Shown here: piece by piece, positions 16,474 to 25,068 of the stretch
How positions within the stretch are numbered: position 1 is the first letter of the stretch
How the letters are laid out: each line of letters opens with the position of its first letter
Assembly (NCBI GenBank): GCA_036744005.1
Contig: DAINOJ010000011.1
Span: 1-64,000 of the forward strand
Direction: 5' to 3'
Source of the DNA: CALCNS01 sp937897315
GTDB lineage: Bacteria; Bacillota; JAAYKD01
Length of the DNA stretch: 64,000 nt
Made by a program: the position numbers and the translations under genes
Notes under the pieces: generated by a model
The model's input: only the letters and a program-made list of their open reading frames with translations
Told to the model about the DNA's origin: nothing
Database searches by the model: none

Positions 16474-17289
16474 CTAAATCAACCGTAGAATTTGCTTTAA
16501 AGCATAGGCAATGCCGTCGTCGTTGTTGCTTAATGTCACGTGGGTGGCCAATGATTTGACATGATCATAGGCATTCCCCATGGCAATACTGTTTGGATAT
16601 GCCGACAACATCTCCACATCGTTTACATCGTCACCAAAGACGGCGATTTCTTTTTTATTTAAGCGTAGTTGCTGACGTATGTATTCAATTCCCTTGGCTT
16701 TATTGACCGTTTCATCGATGATTTGCACCAATTTCCCTTCATCTGTCCAGTACAGCTGTGCACTACTTAAGCAATTTGTCCGCAAACACTGCACCAGTTC
16801 TTCCGGAACCGGACGTTTGGCGTCCACAAAATTGTCATAGAACACGAGCATTTTCACCGTATGATCCATAACTTCCTGATTGAGGGGTACAATCTCATCG
16901 GCTCGAATCCCCCAACGGTCGAAGTGCTTTTCTGCAATTGGATGACGAAATGCGTGCTTATTGTTCACCGACTGCAACGAAATATTCAAACCCTCATAGG
17001 GTTCAATCGCTTCTAAACACTCTTTCACGACATGTGGTTTCACAAAATGATATAAATCATTGTCCTTTAGGCGCACGCACGCACCGTTACAGAACACCCC
17101 ACCGTCGAACAACTCCAACATGTCCGGAGTGAATCCCAACGTTTTATGTAAGGTGGGTGGTCTGGCCGTGGCGATGTAGAGTTGAATTCCTTTTTCTTTA
17201 CAAAGGCGTAATGCAGCACGGCTTTCTTGGGTAATTTGTTTGTTGGCATCGAGAAGAGTGCCATCTAAATCGAAAAAGAGAGCTTTCAT
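16474..17289 (-). CDS. Cof-type HAD-IIB family phosphatase
   Basis: 271 aa. Motif I FFDLDGTLLDANK at the N-terminus, motif II YIATARPP, the IIB cap in the middle, then a conserved Lys in ETVNKAKGIEYI, and motif IV AVFGDDVNDVEMLSAYPNSIAMGNA near the C-terminus. Members dephosphorylate sugar phosphates, pyridoxal phosphate or flavin precursors. TAAGGAGA supports the ATG. It is the middle gene of a minus-strand run from chrA (50 nt away) to the HAD-kinase fusion (14 nt). Confidence 0.92.
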   Translation of the reverse strand: MKALFFDLDGTLLDANKQITQESRAALRLCKEKGIQLYIATARPPTLHKTLGFTPDMLELFDGGVFCNGACVRLKDNDLYHFVKPHVVKECLEAIEPYEGLNISLQSVNNKHAFRHPIAEKHFDRWGIRADEIVPLNQEVMDHTVKMLVFYDNFVDAKRPVPEELVQCLRTNCLSSAQLYWTDEGKLVQIIDETVNKAKGIEYIRQQLRLNKKEIAVFGDDVNDVEMLSAYPNSIAMGNAYDHVKSLATHVTLSNNDDGIAYALKQILRLI

Positions 17290-17339
17290 GGTTCGTTTCT
17301 CCTTAGGTATGGATTACGAAGCAAACATTCGCCTTTGTA

Positions 17340-18527
17340 TTATAACACAGGAATCAGAAACCCCGCAACCAAAGTCAACAGAACCAAAATAGGTGCTGGT
17401 ATCTTCTTTGACCATAAGATGAGTATGGACAATACGGTAACGACAAGGTTGTCCACGGTCAATCCGCTTTTCTGCATCAGGTTGATCGCTGCTGCTGCGA
17501 TGAATCCACCGGCAACAGCATTGACCCCTTTTAAAGATTCCTTAATCCCACGCATTTGTTTTAAATTTTCCCAAATGGGGTACACAAAGAAGATGAGTAA
17601 TACGCCCGGTAAAAAGATACCGATTCCTCCTGCAGTGGCTCCGGCCAGTTGGAATAACACACTGCCACCTCGGGCGGCCATGCCCCCAGCATACGCACTA
17701 AAGCTAAACATAGGACCCGGAAATCCCTGGACCAAACCAAACCCGGTTAGGAACTCCTGGTTGGTCATAAACTGGTTGATTTCTACGAGTTCACTGTGCA
17801 TTAATGGCACGACCACTTGACCACCACCTATGACCAAGTATCCATATCGATAAAAACTTTCAAACAACTGAATGATTCTCGAATCGGAAACAGCCCTCAA
17901 GAATAAACCACCTAGAGCAAACCCCAGAAACGCGAAGAAATATCCCCAAGGAGGATTCAATTGCACCTTGTTCCAAAGATTCTTTTCTCGACTTTGTGCA
18001 ATACTAACCAAACCACCGGCAATCAACAAGCCAGGGAAAATCCAAGGGAATTTGAAGTAATACGAACCGACCATGGCGGCAAAGAATAGCATCCAGGTCA
18101 TACGATCACTCAGTACTTTGCGCCCAATATTGACAGCTGCCACCGCAATAAACCCCACCGCCATGGGACCAATGTATCGTAAAGCATTCGTAGACATGTG
18201 ATGATCTTGTAAAAACTGTCCTAAAAAAGAAAGCAGGGTCATGAGAACCAAAACCGGTAATGCCCAAACCAGCAAGGTTAAGAAAGCCAACAAGGGCCCT
18301 CCCTTTTTGTAGCCAATGGCCACAATCGTTTGAGTGCTACTGGGACCCGGTAAAAAGGTGCAGAGAGCAATGAGCTCCACGAGCTCTTCTTCCGTAATAT
18401 AGTGCTTCTTGGTAATCATCTGGTCCGTAATCACACCATAATGTGCTTCAGGACCACCATAAGCTCCCAAAGAGACCATGAAGACATCCCAGAGAAATGT
18501 GCGCCAGTCTAAACGATCTTGATTCAT
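17340..18527 (-). CDS. chrA: Chromate transporter family protein (ChrA, two-domain)
   Basis: 395 aa with two homologous halves. The first has SLGAYGGPEAHYGVI and the family box ALCTFLPGPSSTQTIVAIGY. The second starts near residue 210 with RYGYLVIGGGQVVVPLMHSE and FGLVQGFPGPMFSFSAYAGG. ChrA proteins are exporters of chromate or related anions. The frame opens with GTG at 18536, but AGAGGTG six nt before the ATG at 18527 indicates the start used here. The 251-nt gap upstream (18528-18778) contains no gene that I could support, only the terminator of the next operon. Confidence 0.88.
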   Translation of the reverse strand: MNQDRLDWRTFLWDVFMVSLGAYGGPEAHYGVITDQMITKKHYITEEELVELIALCTFLPGPSSTQTIVAIGYKKGGPLLAFLTLLVWALPVLVLMTLLSFLGQFLQDHHMSTNALRYIGPMAVGFIAVAAVNIGRKVLSDRMTWMLFFAAMVGSYYFKFPWIFPGLLIAGGLVSIAQSREKNLWNKVQLNPPWGYFFAFLGFALGGLFLRAVSDSRIIQLFESFYRYGYLVIGGGQVVVPLMHSELVEINQFMTNQEFLTGFGLVQGFPGPMFSFSAYAGGMAARGGSVLFQLAGATAGGIGIFLPGVLLIFFVYPIWENLKQMRGIKESLKGVNAVAGGFIAAAAINLMQKSGLTVDNLVVTVLSILILWSKKIPAPILVLLTLVAGFLIPVL

Positions 18528-18729
18528 CGTTAACACCTCTTTTGCTTTGCGTTATACATATACATAGATTTGCATCGTTTGTTCCATTCATCCATGTGAT
18601 ATCAGATTGGATACTATAAAAATTTCTCACTGTCTATTGAGAATCCTTTGCACTTAACATCTAATTTATACAAATATTCCATGGTTTTGATGATTCAAAC
18701 AGAAGAAGTATTGTCATCCATACAAAAGA

Positions 18730-18773
18730 ATCCCCTTTGTTCTACTCGTGAAAAAAGCTTGAACAGAGGGGAT
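18730..18773 (-). terminator. Intrinsic terminator after the flavodoxin operon
   Basis: ATCCCCTTTGTTC (18730-18742) pairs with GAACAGAGGGGAT (18761-18773) with one G-U pair; on the minus strand it is followed by TCTTTTGT. Confidence 0.8.
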
Positions 18774-18778
18774 TCAGT

Positions 18779-19249
18779 TTATTGAAAAATATTTGCTAGT
18801 TGTTCCAATTCCGGCCAGCGGATGGCCTCTTGTTCATCGGTCACTTTCGCGATGGTTTTGACCATGAGTTTATGCATGAAACTCATCTTCTTTAAGGGAT
18901 ACGCACCACCTAGCCACACCAATGGTTTGGCATGTTTCTTTAGAGATTCCGAGAAGTTATTCTGAAGTTGGTTACTCATCTCTTTCTCTTGCATGCCACA
19001 TAGGAAGAGTGCAAGCGGTTTTCGAAGTAGTTCGTCTTCATGGCTTTTTAAATACGCTTCCGCTGCCGGTTGAATCTTTCCAACATACACAGAAGCACCA
19101 ACTATAACCGCATCAAATTCTTGAAGATTCGGTTCTGGATACCTCTTAAGGTCAAAGGATTGGCTTCCCTGACCAATGGCAGCGACCAATGCTTCTGCGC
19201 ACCTCTGTGTGGTTCCATAAGTGGTAGTATATAAAACGGCTGTTTTCAT
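18779..19249 (-). CDS. Flavodoxin-domain protein (HemG-like)
   Basis: 156 aa. It begins MKTAVLYTTTYGTTQRCAEAL, the FMN phosphate-binding loop of flavodoxins, then FDAVIVGASVYVGKIQPAAEAYL and ALFLCGMQEKEM, resembling the flavodoxin-type protoporphyrinogen oxidase family; the C-terminus is basic. The same frame is open far upstream, but that stretch overlaps the FMN-binding gene out of frame. TAGGAGG before the ATG at 19249 sets the start, and this SD overlaps the upstream stop. It is probably an electron carrier or oxidase co-expressed with the membrane-anchored FMN-binding protein. Confidence 0.88.
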   Translation of the reverse strand: MKTAVLYTTTYGTTQRCAEALVAAIGQGSQSFDLKRYPEPNLQEFDAVIVGASVYVGKIQPAAEAYLKSHEDELLRKPLALFLCGMQEKEMSNQLQNNFSESLKKHAKPLVWLGGAYPLKKMSFMHKLMVKTIAKVTDEQEAIRWPELEQLANIFQ

Positions 19250-19257
19250 GAGTCCTC

Positions 19258-19641
19258 CTATTTTATGGCATTGGCAATGGATTGTAGATACGCTTTCGAG
19301 GTGATAGTGGCTCCAGCGACGACATCCACACCAGTGGTTTGTTTTTGCATCACTTGCACAAAAATCTTTTCGGCTAAGTCCTTCATGGGAAACATCACAT
19401 CCTGATCCAAATGGATTTCTGTAATCTTTCCATTTTGAACGTAAACAGTCACCTGATTGCTCCAGCGACCTTGGCTTGTCTTTCCTACATATTCTCCGTC
19501 CGCTAGGTTTTTCGCGCTGAATACCGGAATATCGACCGCTGCGCCTTCTTTCACTCCTGCGTTGATGTACGCCAACCCGGCAAGCGCAAGGACAACAAGT
19601 ATAGCAGCAACGATGGCAAGCCACTTCATGACTTTCTTCAA
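19258..19641 (-). CDS. Membrane-anchored FMN-binding domain protein with flavinylation motif
   Basis: 127 aa. One N-terminal transmembrane anchor (residues ~5-26, WLAIVAAILVVLALAGLAYI). The FMN-binding domain follows with GEYVGKTSQGRW, VYVQNGKITEIHLDQD and the ApbE acceptor motif D106-VVAGAT-112 (Thr112 the probable FMN site), ending in a helix. The domain should face outside, where ApbE works. The TTG start at 19641 has AAGGG at 6 nt spacing. It forms an operon with flavodoxin (8-nt gap) and is likely part of a small flavin-based electron route across the membrane. Confidence 0.9.
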   Translation of the reverse strand: MKKVMKWLAIVAAILVVLALAGLAYINAGVKEGAAVDIPVFSAKNLADGEYVGKTSQGRWSNQVTVYVQNGKITEIHLDQDVMFPMKDLAEKIFVQVMQKQTTGVDVVAGATITSKAYLQSIANAIK

Positions 19642-19751
19642 GGATAACCCTTCTTTCTCGAAAACGTTGGTTTTAAACCGTTCTCATCATAACGATTTGG
19701 AAATATTATGTCAAACGAAATATTTCGTCAGATTTTCCATTTTTTTGCAAA

Positions 19752-19783
19752 ACAAGAGACACCTCGTCTGAAGTGCCTCTTGT
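19752..19783 (-). terminator. Intrinsic terminator after the CDGSH gene
   Basis: ACAAGAGACAC (19752-19762) pairs with GTGCCTCTTGT (19773-19783) with one mismatch; on the minus strand it is followed by TTTTGCAAAAAAA. Confidence 0.8.
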
Positions 19784-19799
19784 CAAATATGAAGGGCTT

Positions 19800-20486
19800 C
19801 TACTCCCCTTTTTCTTTATGGTCACAGAACCCTGCAGCAATATGTGATGCATCACAGAAGGGCATATCTTTCGACTGCCCGCACCGGCACAAGGTGATTC
19901 GGTTCCTGATTTCATAGGCACTCCCATCGGCAGAAAAAATGGGGATTCCACCTCGAACGTACAGGGGACCACTGACACCCTTCTCCGGGTCTTGCAAGAG
20001 TACGATGCCTGGCTCCAATTCGGGTTCATGTTCGTAGCCATCTTTCTCTTGGATGACGAGTCGTCCCGATGGACACAAGTTCGAGCCTTCTATGGCTTCA
20101 AGTCGATCTTCCTCTTTATCGGAGCACTCTACTAAGTCCCAAACTTCCCCTGGCTGCCGATGACATAAACGAGACAACGAGCAGCGGTGGTCATCGAGTA
20201 AATCCACGGTCTTACCAACCAACAACTCTGCCCGTTGGTGAAATCCCTCTTTGGAAGCGACTTCTTCGTGGCAAAACTCTTCGTGCATATGACTTCCGTC
20301 GCAATACGGAAAGTTTTTGGACTTTCCGCATCGGCATAACGTATAGGTTTGAGTGAGTGGGAAATCCCTTCCCTTTTCGTAATGATAGCTCTTCCCTTCG
20401 GGAACGATGATTTCCTCGCTGAGGGGGACTCCACCGGTAACCAAATAAGGCCCTCGTTTGAGGATTTTGATTTGCATTTTGTTCAT
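19800..20486 (-). CDS. Double CDGSH iron-sulfur protein with central ferredoxin-like segment
   Basis: 228 aa. Two CDGSH-type [2Fe-2S] sites: C-R-C-GKSKNFPY-C-DGS-H near residues 51-66 and C-R-C-GQSKDMPF-C-DAS-H near 200-215. Between them is a Cys-rich segment (HRCSLSRLC...LVEC...IEGSNLCPSGRL) like the Fer4_19/DUF1271 divergent ferredoxin. Such architectures bind several Fe-S clusters; function in redox or cluster transfer is not established. The ATG at 20486 has only a distant GGACGG, so initiation may be weak. Single gene, terminator after it. Confidence 0.88.
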   Translation of the reverse strand: MNKMQIKILKRGPYLVTGGVPLSEEIIVPEGKSYHYEKGRDFPLTQTYTLCRCGKSKNFPYCDGSHMHEEFCHEEVASKEGFHQRAELLVGKTVDLLDDHRCSLSRLCHRQPGEVWDLVECSDKEEDRLEAIEGSNLCPSGRLVIQEKDGYEHEPELEPGIVLLQDPEKGVSGPLYVRGGIPIFSADGSAYEIRNRITLCRCGQSKDMPFCDASHIAAGFCDHKEKGE

Positions 20487-20524
20487 GTCAAAAAAGCCGT
20501 CCTTTGATTTGTTTTCTTCTTATT

Positions 20525-21169
20525 TCAACGTGACGGCTTATTCTCCTTTTTCATCGGAATACAAACATAAAACACCGCTCGTGTGTTGACTTGTACCATC
20601 TGAACCTCTGAAAAACATGGTTCCAATTGGGAATAACATTGTCTCATCTCGTTTTCGGCATGATGGATGAAGTGAAAGTAGTCTCCTCCCTCTAGCCATT
20701 CAATCATGTTGGTCCAAAAGGCACGATTGTTGTTATAGTCGTAGATGATGACTTTTCGTTTTGTCACTCGGCTCATTTCGGCATACATTTTCTGGCGTTG
20801 CTCTTGAGGCATGCCGTGTGCAACAAACGACGCAATGGACACATCGAATGAGTTCTCCGGAAAGGGCAATGTTTGTGTCGCATCTGCCACACAGAAACGA
20901 ATTCCCTTGTTTTCAGGTTTTCTCTTGCCGATTTCCAGCATTCGTTCTGCCGGGTCCATTCCGGTGACCTCATAACCCAAACTATGCAGAGCAGAACATA
21001 AGGCACCGGTTCCACAGCCCACATCGAGAATGGTTTTCACTTCTACTAAACCGATTAGCTCTCCCAAGCGCTTCATCACACTCAAAAAGTGTCGTCGTTG
21101 CATGGGGTAGAAGAGACCGTAGAAGAACGAAATTTTATTAAACAAAGAGCCGGGTTTTTTACTGGACAA
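20525..21169 (-). CDS. Class I SAM-dependent methyltransferase
   Basis: 214 aa. SAM-binding motif I ILDVGCGTGALCSAL, then VTGMDPAERMLEIG (acidic residue at the strand-2 end), FCVADATQTLPFPENSFDVSIA and a following motif typical of UbiE/type-11 methyltransferases. The substrate cannot be told. The frame opens with GTG at 21178, but AGGGAGG placed seven nt before the TTG at 21169 makes that the better start. It lies 38 nt before the CDGSH gene and could share its transcript. Confidence 0.85.
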   Translation of the reverse strand: MSSKKPGSLFNKISFFYGLFYPMQRRHFLSVMKRLGELIGLVEVKTILDVGCGTGALCSALHSLGYEVTGMDPAERMLEIGKRKPENKGIRFCVADATQTLPFPENSFDVSIASFVAHGMPQEQRQKMYAEMSRVTKRKVIIYDYNNNRAFWTNMIEWLEGGDYFHFIHHAENEMRQCYSQLEPCFSEVQMVQVNTRAVFYVCIPMKKENKPSR

Positions 21170-21189
21170 AGGCCTCACCTCCCTAGAAA

Positions 21190-21224
21190 AACCGCCGATT
21201 CACCGTTATGGTGTGAATCGGCGT
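21190..21224 (-). terminator. Intrinsic terminator after nrdD
   Basis: CCGCCGATTCAC pairs with GTGTGAATCGGCG around TTATG; minus-strand 3' side reads GGTTTTTCTA. It separates nrdD from the methyltransferase gene. Confidence 0.85.
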
Positions 21225-21230
21225 GTTTGT

Positions 21231-23642
21231 TTAGTTGTTGTTATTTCCTTTGCAGAAACCTCGAATTTCTTGTATGGTGGCAAACGTTTGCTCAGTATGA
21301 CCTTTGTCCACAACAACCAAGGAAGGTGCTGCTTGCACATGGAAGGTTTCGGCCATATCCGGTTTTTCAAAGGCATCAATGACTTGATACTGAATGCCTG
21401 CTTCATCCAACATACGCTTCGCTGTTTTGCAGTTAGGACAAGTCGGTGTTACGAAAAGGAAGATTCCTTCTAGGGGCTCGACTTCACTGACGGTCACCAC
21501 TTTGGCTTGCATTGTAGGAACTTGAACTGCGCTTTTTCTGAGAACCACATGCTGAATCTCACGATTTGCTTTCTCTTGTTGGTATTCCACACGATCTTTA
21601 AATTCTTGTGCCTTCCCTTCGTTCCAATTCTGTACCGGACGATAGTAACCGGTAATGCGGCTGTAGACTTCTGCATCACTGCCACATTGCGGACATTGGA
21701 AATGTTCTCCGGTGAGGTATCCATGTTCCGGACAAATCGAATAAGTAGGTGACATGGTATAGTAGGGTAAGCTATAATTTTCGGCAATTTTTCGCACTAG
21801 GGTTGCAGTACTCTTCCAATCGGGTAATTTCTCACCCAAGAAAGCATGGAATACCGTGCCCGAGGTATAAAGCGTTTGTAAATCATCTTGAATATCGAGA
21901 GCAGAAAAAATATCATCCGTAAATCCTACGGGTAAATGGGAGCTGTTGGTATAATAAGGAGTACCATTTTGGTTTGCTGTCTTGATGCTGGGGTATTTTT
22001 CAACATCATGTTTCGCCAAGCGATAGGTTGTCGATTCAGCTGGAGTTGCTTCCAAGTTAAACAAGCAACCATATTGCTCTTGATACATACTCAGCCGATC
22101 GCGCATATAATTCAGGACTTCTTTTGTAAATTCCTGGGTTCGTGGATCGGTCAACCCTTTACCCAACCAATTTGCATTCAACCCCACTTCGTTCATACCA
22201 ATGATGCCAATGGTCGAGAAATGGTTGTCCAAGGTACCCAAATAATGCTTGGTATAGGGATAAAGTCCCGCATGTAATAATTGAGTAATGACTTTCCGTT
22301 TGGTATCGAGGGACCTCGCCGAAATGTCCATTTGTCGGTTCAATCGAGCAAAGAAATCGGCTTTGTCTGCGGATAAGTAGGCAATCTTCGGCATATTGAT
22401 GGTGACAACTCCAATAGACCCTGTACTCTCTCCGCTTCCAAAGAACCCACCGGCTTTTTTACGCAGTTCCCGTAAATCCAGACGTAACCGGCAACACATG
22501 GAACGGACATCATTGGGTTCCATATCGCTGTTGATGTAATTAGAAAAATACGGAGTGCCATATTTTGCCGTCATTTCAAAGAGTAAACGATTGTTTTCGG
22601 TATCGCTCCAGTCAAAATCCTTGGTAATCGAGTACGTTGGAATGGGATATTGGAAACCTCTACCATCGGCATCCCCGCCCAGCATGATTTTGATGAAGGC
22701 TCGATTGATGATGTCCATTTCGGCTTGACAATCACCGTAGGTAAAGTCCATTTCTTTTCCCCCGACAATGGCAGGCTGATTGGCCAAATCGGGTGGTACA
22801 ACCCAGTCTAGGGTGATGTTGGAGAAGGGAGCTTGTGTTCCCCAGCGACTGGGGGTGTTCACACCAAAAATAAAGGATTCAATGCTCTTCTCTACTTGAT
22901 CATAGGTGAGATTGTCCACTTTGACAAAGGGTGCTAAATAGGTATCAAACGAAGAAAACGCTTGTGCACCGGCCCATTCGTTTTGCATGATGCCTAAGAA
23001 ATTAACCATTTGGTTGCACAATGTGGCCAAATGCTTCGCCGGTGAAGAAGTAATCTTGCCGGAGATTCCTCCCAAGCCTTCTTGAATGAGCTGACGCAAA
23101 GACCAACCGGCACAATACCCGGTTAACATGGATAAATCATGTAAGTGCAAGTCACAGTTTCTATGGGCTTCGGCAATTTCCGGATCATAGATTTCGCTGA
23201 GCCAGTAGTTGGCAGTTATCGCACCGGAGTTACTGAGGATTAAACCACCAACCGAATACGTCACGGTTGAATTTTCTTTGACTCGCCAGTCGCTCACTTT
23301 TACGTAGCTATCGACAATTTTCTTATAATCCAAGAGGGTGGATTTGACTTGGCGCAAGCTCTCGTGCTGTTTGCGATACAAAATATAGGCACGTGCTACG
23401 TCGGCATAACCTGCTTGAATGAGGATACGCTCCACGCTATCTTGAATGTCTTCCACCTGAATGAATCCATCTTTGATTTTGGGAGCAAAATCGGCAGTCA
23501 CTTTTAAGGCCATGAAATCCACTACATTACGGTCGTAAGGGGTTTGCTTTGCTTCAAATGCTTTAATCATAGCATTGGAAATCTTCTCCAAGTTAAATTC
23601 AACGATTTGTCCGTCGCGCTTCATCACACGGTACATCTTCAT
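21231..23642 (-). CDS. nrdD: Anaerobic ribonucleoside-triphosphate reductase with fused C-terminal thioredoxin/glutaredoxin domain
   Basis: 803 aa. N-terminal ATP-cone (residues ~1-95, RVMKRDGQIVEFNLEKISNAM). The class III reductase core has RDGRG-type and Cys-containing finger segments such as MCCRLRLDLRELRKK. A zinc knuckle CPEHGYLTGEHFQCPQC comes near 635-651. The glycyl radical site is RITGYYRP with Gly665. About 70 residues later a thioredoxin-like domain begins (FLFVTPTCPNCKTAKRML, Cys735-Pro-Asn-Cys738; cis-Pro in QAAPSLVVVD). It makes dNTPs without oxygen. The fused dithiol domain suggests an internal thiol reductant rather than formate. AAGGATGG precedes the ATG. It follows nrdG by 31 nt under NrdR-type boxes. 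Confidence 0.96.
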   Translation of the reverse strand: MKMYRVMKRDGQIVEFNLEKISNAMIKAFEAKQTPYDRNVVDFMALKVTADFAPKIKDGFIQVEDIQDSVERILIQAGYADVARAYILYRKQHESLRQVKSTLLDYKKIVDSYVKVSDWRVKENSTVTYSVGGLILSNSGAITANYWLSEIYDPEIAEAHRNCDLHLHDLSMLTGYCAGWSLRQLIQEGLGGISGKITSSPAKHLATLCNQMVNFLGIMQNEWAGAQAFSSFDTYLAPFVKVDNLTYDQVEKSIESFIFGVNTPSRWGTQAPFSNITLDWVVPPDLANQPAIVGGKEMDFTYGDCQAEMDIINRAFIKIMLGGDADGRGFQYPIPTYSITKDFDWSDTENNRLLFEMTAKYGTPYFSNYINSDMEPNDVRSMCCRLRLDLRELRKKAGGFFGSGESTGSIGVVTINMPKIAYLSADKADFFARLNRQMDISARSLDTKRKVITQLLHAGLYPYTKHYLGTLDNHFSTIGIIGMNEVGLNANWLGKGLTDPRTQEFTKEVLNYMRDRLSMYQEQYGCLFNLEATPAESTTYRLAKHDVEKYPSIKTANQNGTPYYTNSSHLPVGFTDDIFSALDIQDDLQTLYTSGTVFHAFLGEKLPDWKSTATLVRKIAENYSLPYYTMSPTYSICPEHGYLTGEHFQCPQCGSDAEVYSRITGYYRPVQNWNEGKAQEFKDRVEYQQEKANREIQHVVLRKSAVQVPTMQAKVVTVSEVEPLEGIFLFVTPTCPNCKTAKRMLDEAGIQYQVIDAFEKPDMAETFHVQAAPSLVVVDKGHTEQTFATIQEIRGFCKGNNNN

Positions 23643-23673
23643 CCATCCTTTTCATTTTAATGTTGTTGTTTTA

Positions 23674-24366
23674 TTATTCTCCGCGCAACGTTGTGCCCGG
23701 TATGTTTTCTTTGAGAAGAGCTACAAAGCTTTTCATCTCTTCTTCATGGTAAGCATGAAGCCCGTTGGTCATGACGGTGGGCCCATCACGAAACGTTTGT
23801 AATATCAGAGGTGAATCACCTAGCTGCCAGTCCAGGTAGTCTTTTATTTGTTCTTTGGGATGAAGCTCACGTACCAATGTGGTACGAAACTCGTGAGGGA
23901 CATCACTCTCGCGCAGGATTTGAATGCTTTCGCGAATGTGATTGATGTCTATTTTCGAAAGTCCGCAGGTTTCAGCATAATTCTCGGGGATATTTTTTAT
24001 GTCCATGGCTACGTAATCCACTAAGTTTTGTTGAGTCAATGTACGTAAAACATCGGGGTGGTAGCCATTGGTATCGAGTTTGATTTTGTAGGGTAAGGTT
24101 CGTAGTTCTCTCAGAAAGGTCTCTAATTCTCTTTGCAAGGTGGGTTCACCACCACTGATGACGACGGCTTCCAATAACCCTTTTCTCTTCTCTAAAAAGC
24201 GAAAAACTTCTTGCACATCCAGTTCTCCGTGCCTGGCATCGGCGGTTGCCAACTCGGCATTGTGACAAAAGGGACAGCGAAACTGGCAACCAGGAGTGAA
24301 CAACACACAGGCCAATTTGCCGGGATAGTCTTGTAAACTCAGTTTAATCCACCCGGAGATTTGCAC
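23674..24366 (-). CDS. nrdG: Anaerobic ribonucleotide reductase activating protein (radical SAM)
   Basis: 230 aa. Radical-SAM cluster motif CQFRCPFC (C-x3-C-x2-C) with LFTPG before it, then the SAM-binding GGEP in VVISGGEPTLQ, and KLDTNGYHPDVL. It generates the glycyl radical in NrdD. Slightly longer than the shortest NrdG forms and of the NrdG2/PflA-like type. The frame is open to 24384, but GGGAGGG six nt before the GTG at 24366 marks the start. It is the first gene of nrdG-nrdD. Confidence 0.94.
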   Translation of the reverse strand: MQISGWIKLSLQDYPGKLACVLFTPGCQFRCPFCHNAELATADARHGELDVQEVFRFLEKRKGLLEAVVISGGEPTLQRELETFLRELRTLPYKIKLDTNGYHPDVLRTLTQQNLVDYVAMDIKNIPENYAETCGLSKIDINHIRESIQILRESDVPHEFRTTLVRELHPKEQIKDYLDWQLGDSPLILQTFRDGPTVMTNGLHAYHEEEMKSFVALLKENIPGTTLRGE

Positions 24367-24380
24367 CGCTATCCCTCCCA

Positions 24381-24396
24381 ACACTATATATTGTGT
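24381..24396. promoter_or_regulatory. NrdR box 1
   Basis: ACACTATATATTGTGT fits the NrdR repressor consensus acaCwAtATaTwGtgt over all core positions. It lies just downstream of the -10 of the nrdGD promoter, where bound NrdR would block transcription. Confidence 0.82.
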
Positions 24397-24401
24397 TTCT
24401 T

Positions 24402-24430
24402 ATTATATTCCTCATACTAGATGTTGTCAA
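24402..24430 (-). promoter_or_regulatory. nrdGD promoter with second NrdR-like box
   Basis: Minus strand: TTGACA (24430-24425), 17-nt spacer, TATAAT (24407-24402), both perfect. A degenerate NrdR-like 16-mer, ATACTAGATGTTGTCA (24414-24429), overlaps the -35, about three helical turns from box 1, the usual arrangement for NrdR sites. Confidence 0.8.
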
Positions 24431-24469
24431 TAGAAGTTTCTACCAGAATAAGACTTTTTTTTACGAAAA

Positions 24470-24502
24470 AAGCAAAAGTGCTAACGAGTCGCACTTTTGC
24501 TT
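24470..24502 (-). terminator. Intrinsic terminator after the HD-domain gene
   Basis: AAGCAAAAGTGC (24470-24481) pairs perfectly with GCACTTTTGCTT (24491-24502); minus-strand tail TTTTTTCG. Confidence 0.9.
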
Positions 24503-24548
24503 AAAATATATCACATAGTTAAATTTCTTTCGCTTCCAATCAAGGATA

Positions 24549-25043
24549 TTAATCCTTACCCAAAAGATGTTTCAGTATTTGCCAACCACTTGCGGTCTTA
24601 AAGAATTTTTCGGCACCCGCCCACACTTCTTCAGCAGGGGTTTTCCGGTCGATAGCATTGACCAAATAATCGGCTTCCAGTAAGATTTGATAATCCATGC
24701 CCACGACATTTGTGGTTTCATGATGATGGGCGATTAGCCATTCGATTCTCTCTATAAATGCCGAGTCGCACGGTAGGTTCGCCAGGATGGCCCTGGCTTC
24801 TGCCGGTCCTTCCAGTTGTTGATACTGCCAAGCACTGCTGTTATATTTTTGCATGCTGACCTTGATGCCAATATCATGCATTAGTGCTACCACCTCAATA
24901 ACACGTAAGGTGTCATGATCCACTTGCTCTGCATTAGCAATTGTTTTTGCATACCCGTAGACCCGCAGAAAATGGTTGATTCGATGGGCATTGCCATGTT
25001 CGTGCTGCAGCATGGCTAAAGTCACTTGAGTCACTATATTCAT
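24549..25043 (-). CDS. HD domain phosphohydrolase
   Basis: 164 aa. HD residues: His in AHRINHFLRVYGYA, the pair in ALMHDIG, and HHHETT and the Asp in LLEADYLVNAID. Similar small HD proteins act on nucleotides or other phosphate esters; no specific substrate is indicated. AAGGAGG before the ATG. It is the last gene of a probable operon with the phosphodiesterase (25-nt gap) and the UMF1 transporter, with a strong terminator after it. Confidence 0.88.
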   Translation of the reverse strand: MNIVTQVTLAMLQHEHGNAHRINHFLRVYGYAKTIANAEQVDHDTLRVIEVVALMHDIGIKVSMQKYNSSAWQYQQLEGPAEARAILANLPCDSAFIERIEWLIAHHHETTNVVGMDYQILLEADYLVNAIDRKTPAEEVWAGAEKFFKTASGWQILKHLLGKD

Positions 25044-25068
25044 TGTTGTCCTCCTTGCATTTTCCTAG

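Noticed and set aside
18779..19624. 281-aa frame giving flavodoxin a long Cys/Arg-rich N-terminus
   Set aside because: The extra part overlaps the FMN-binding gene out of frame; flavodoxin starts at 19249 behind its own TAGGAGG.
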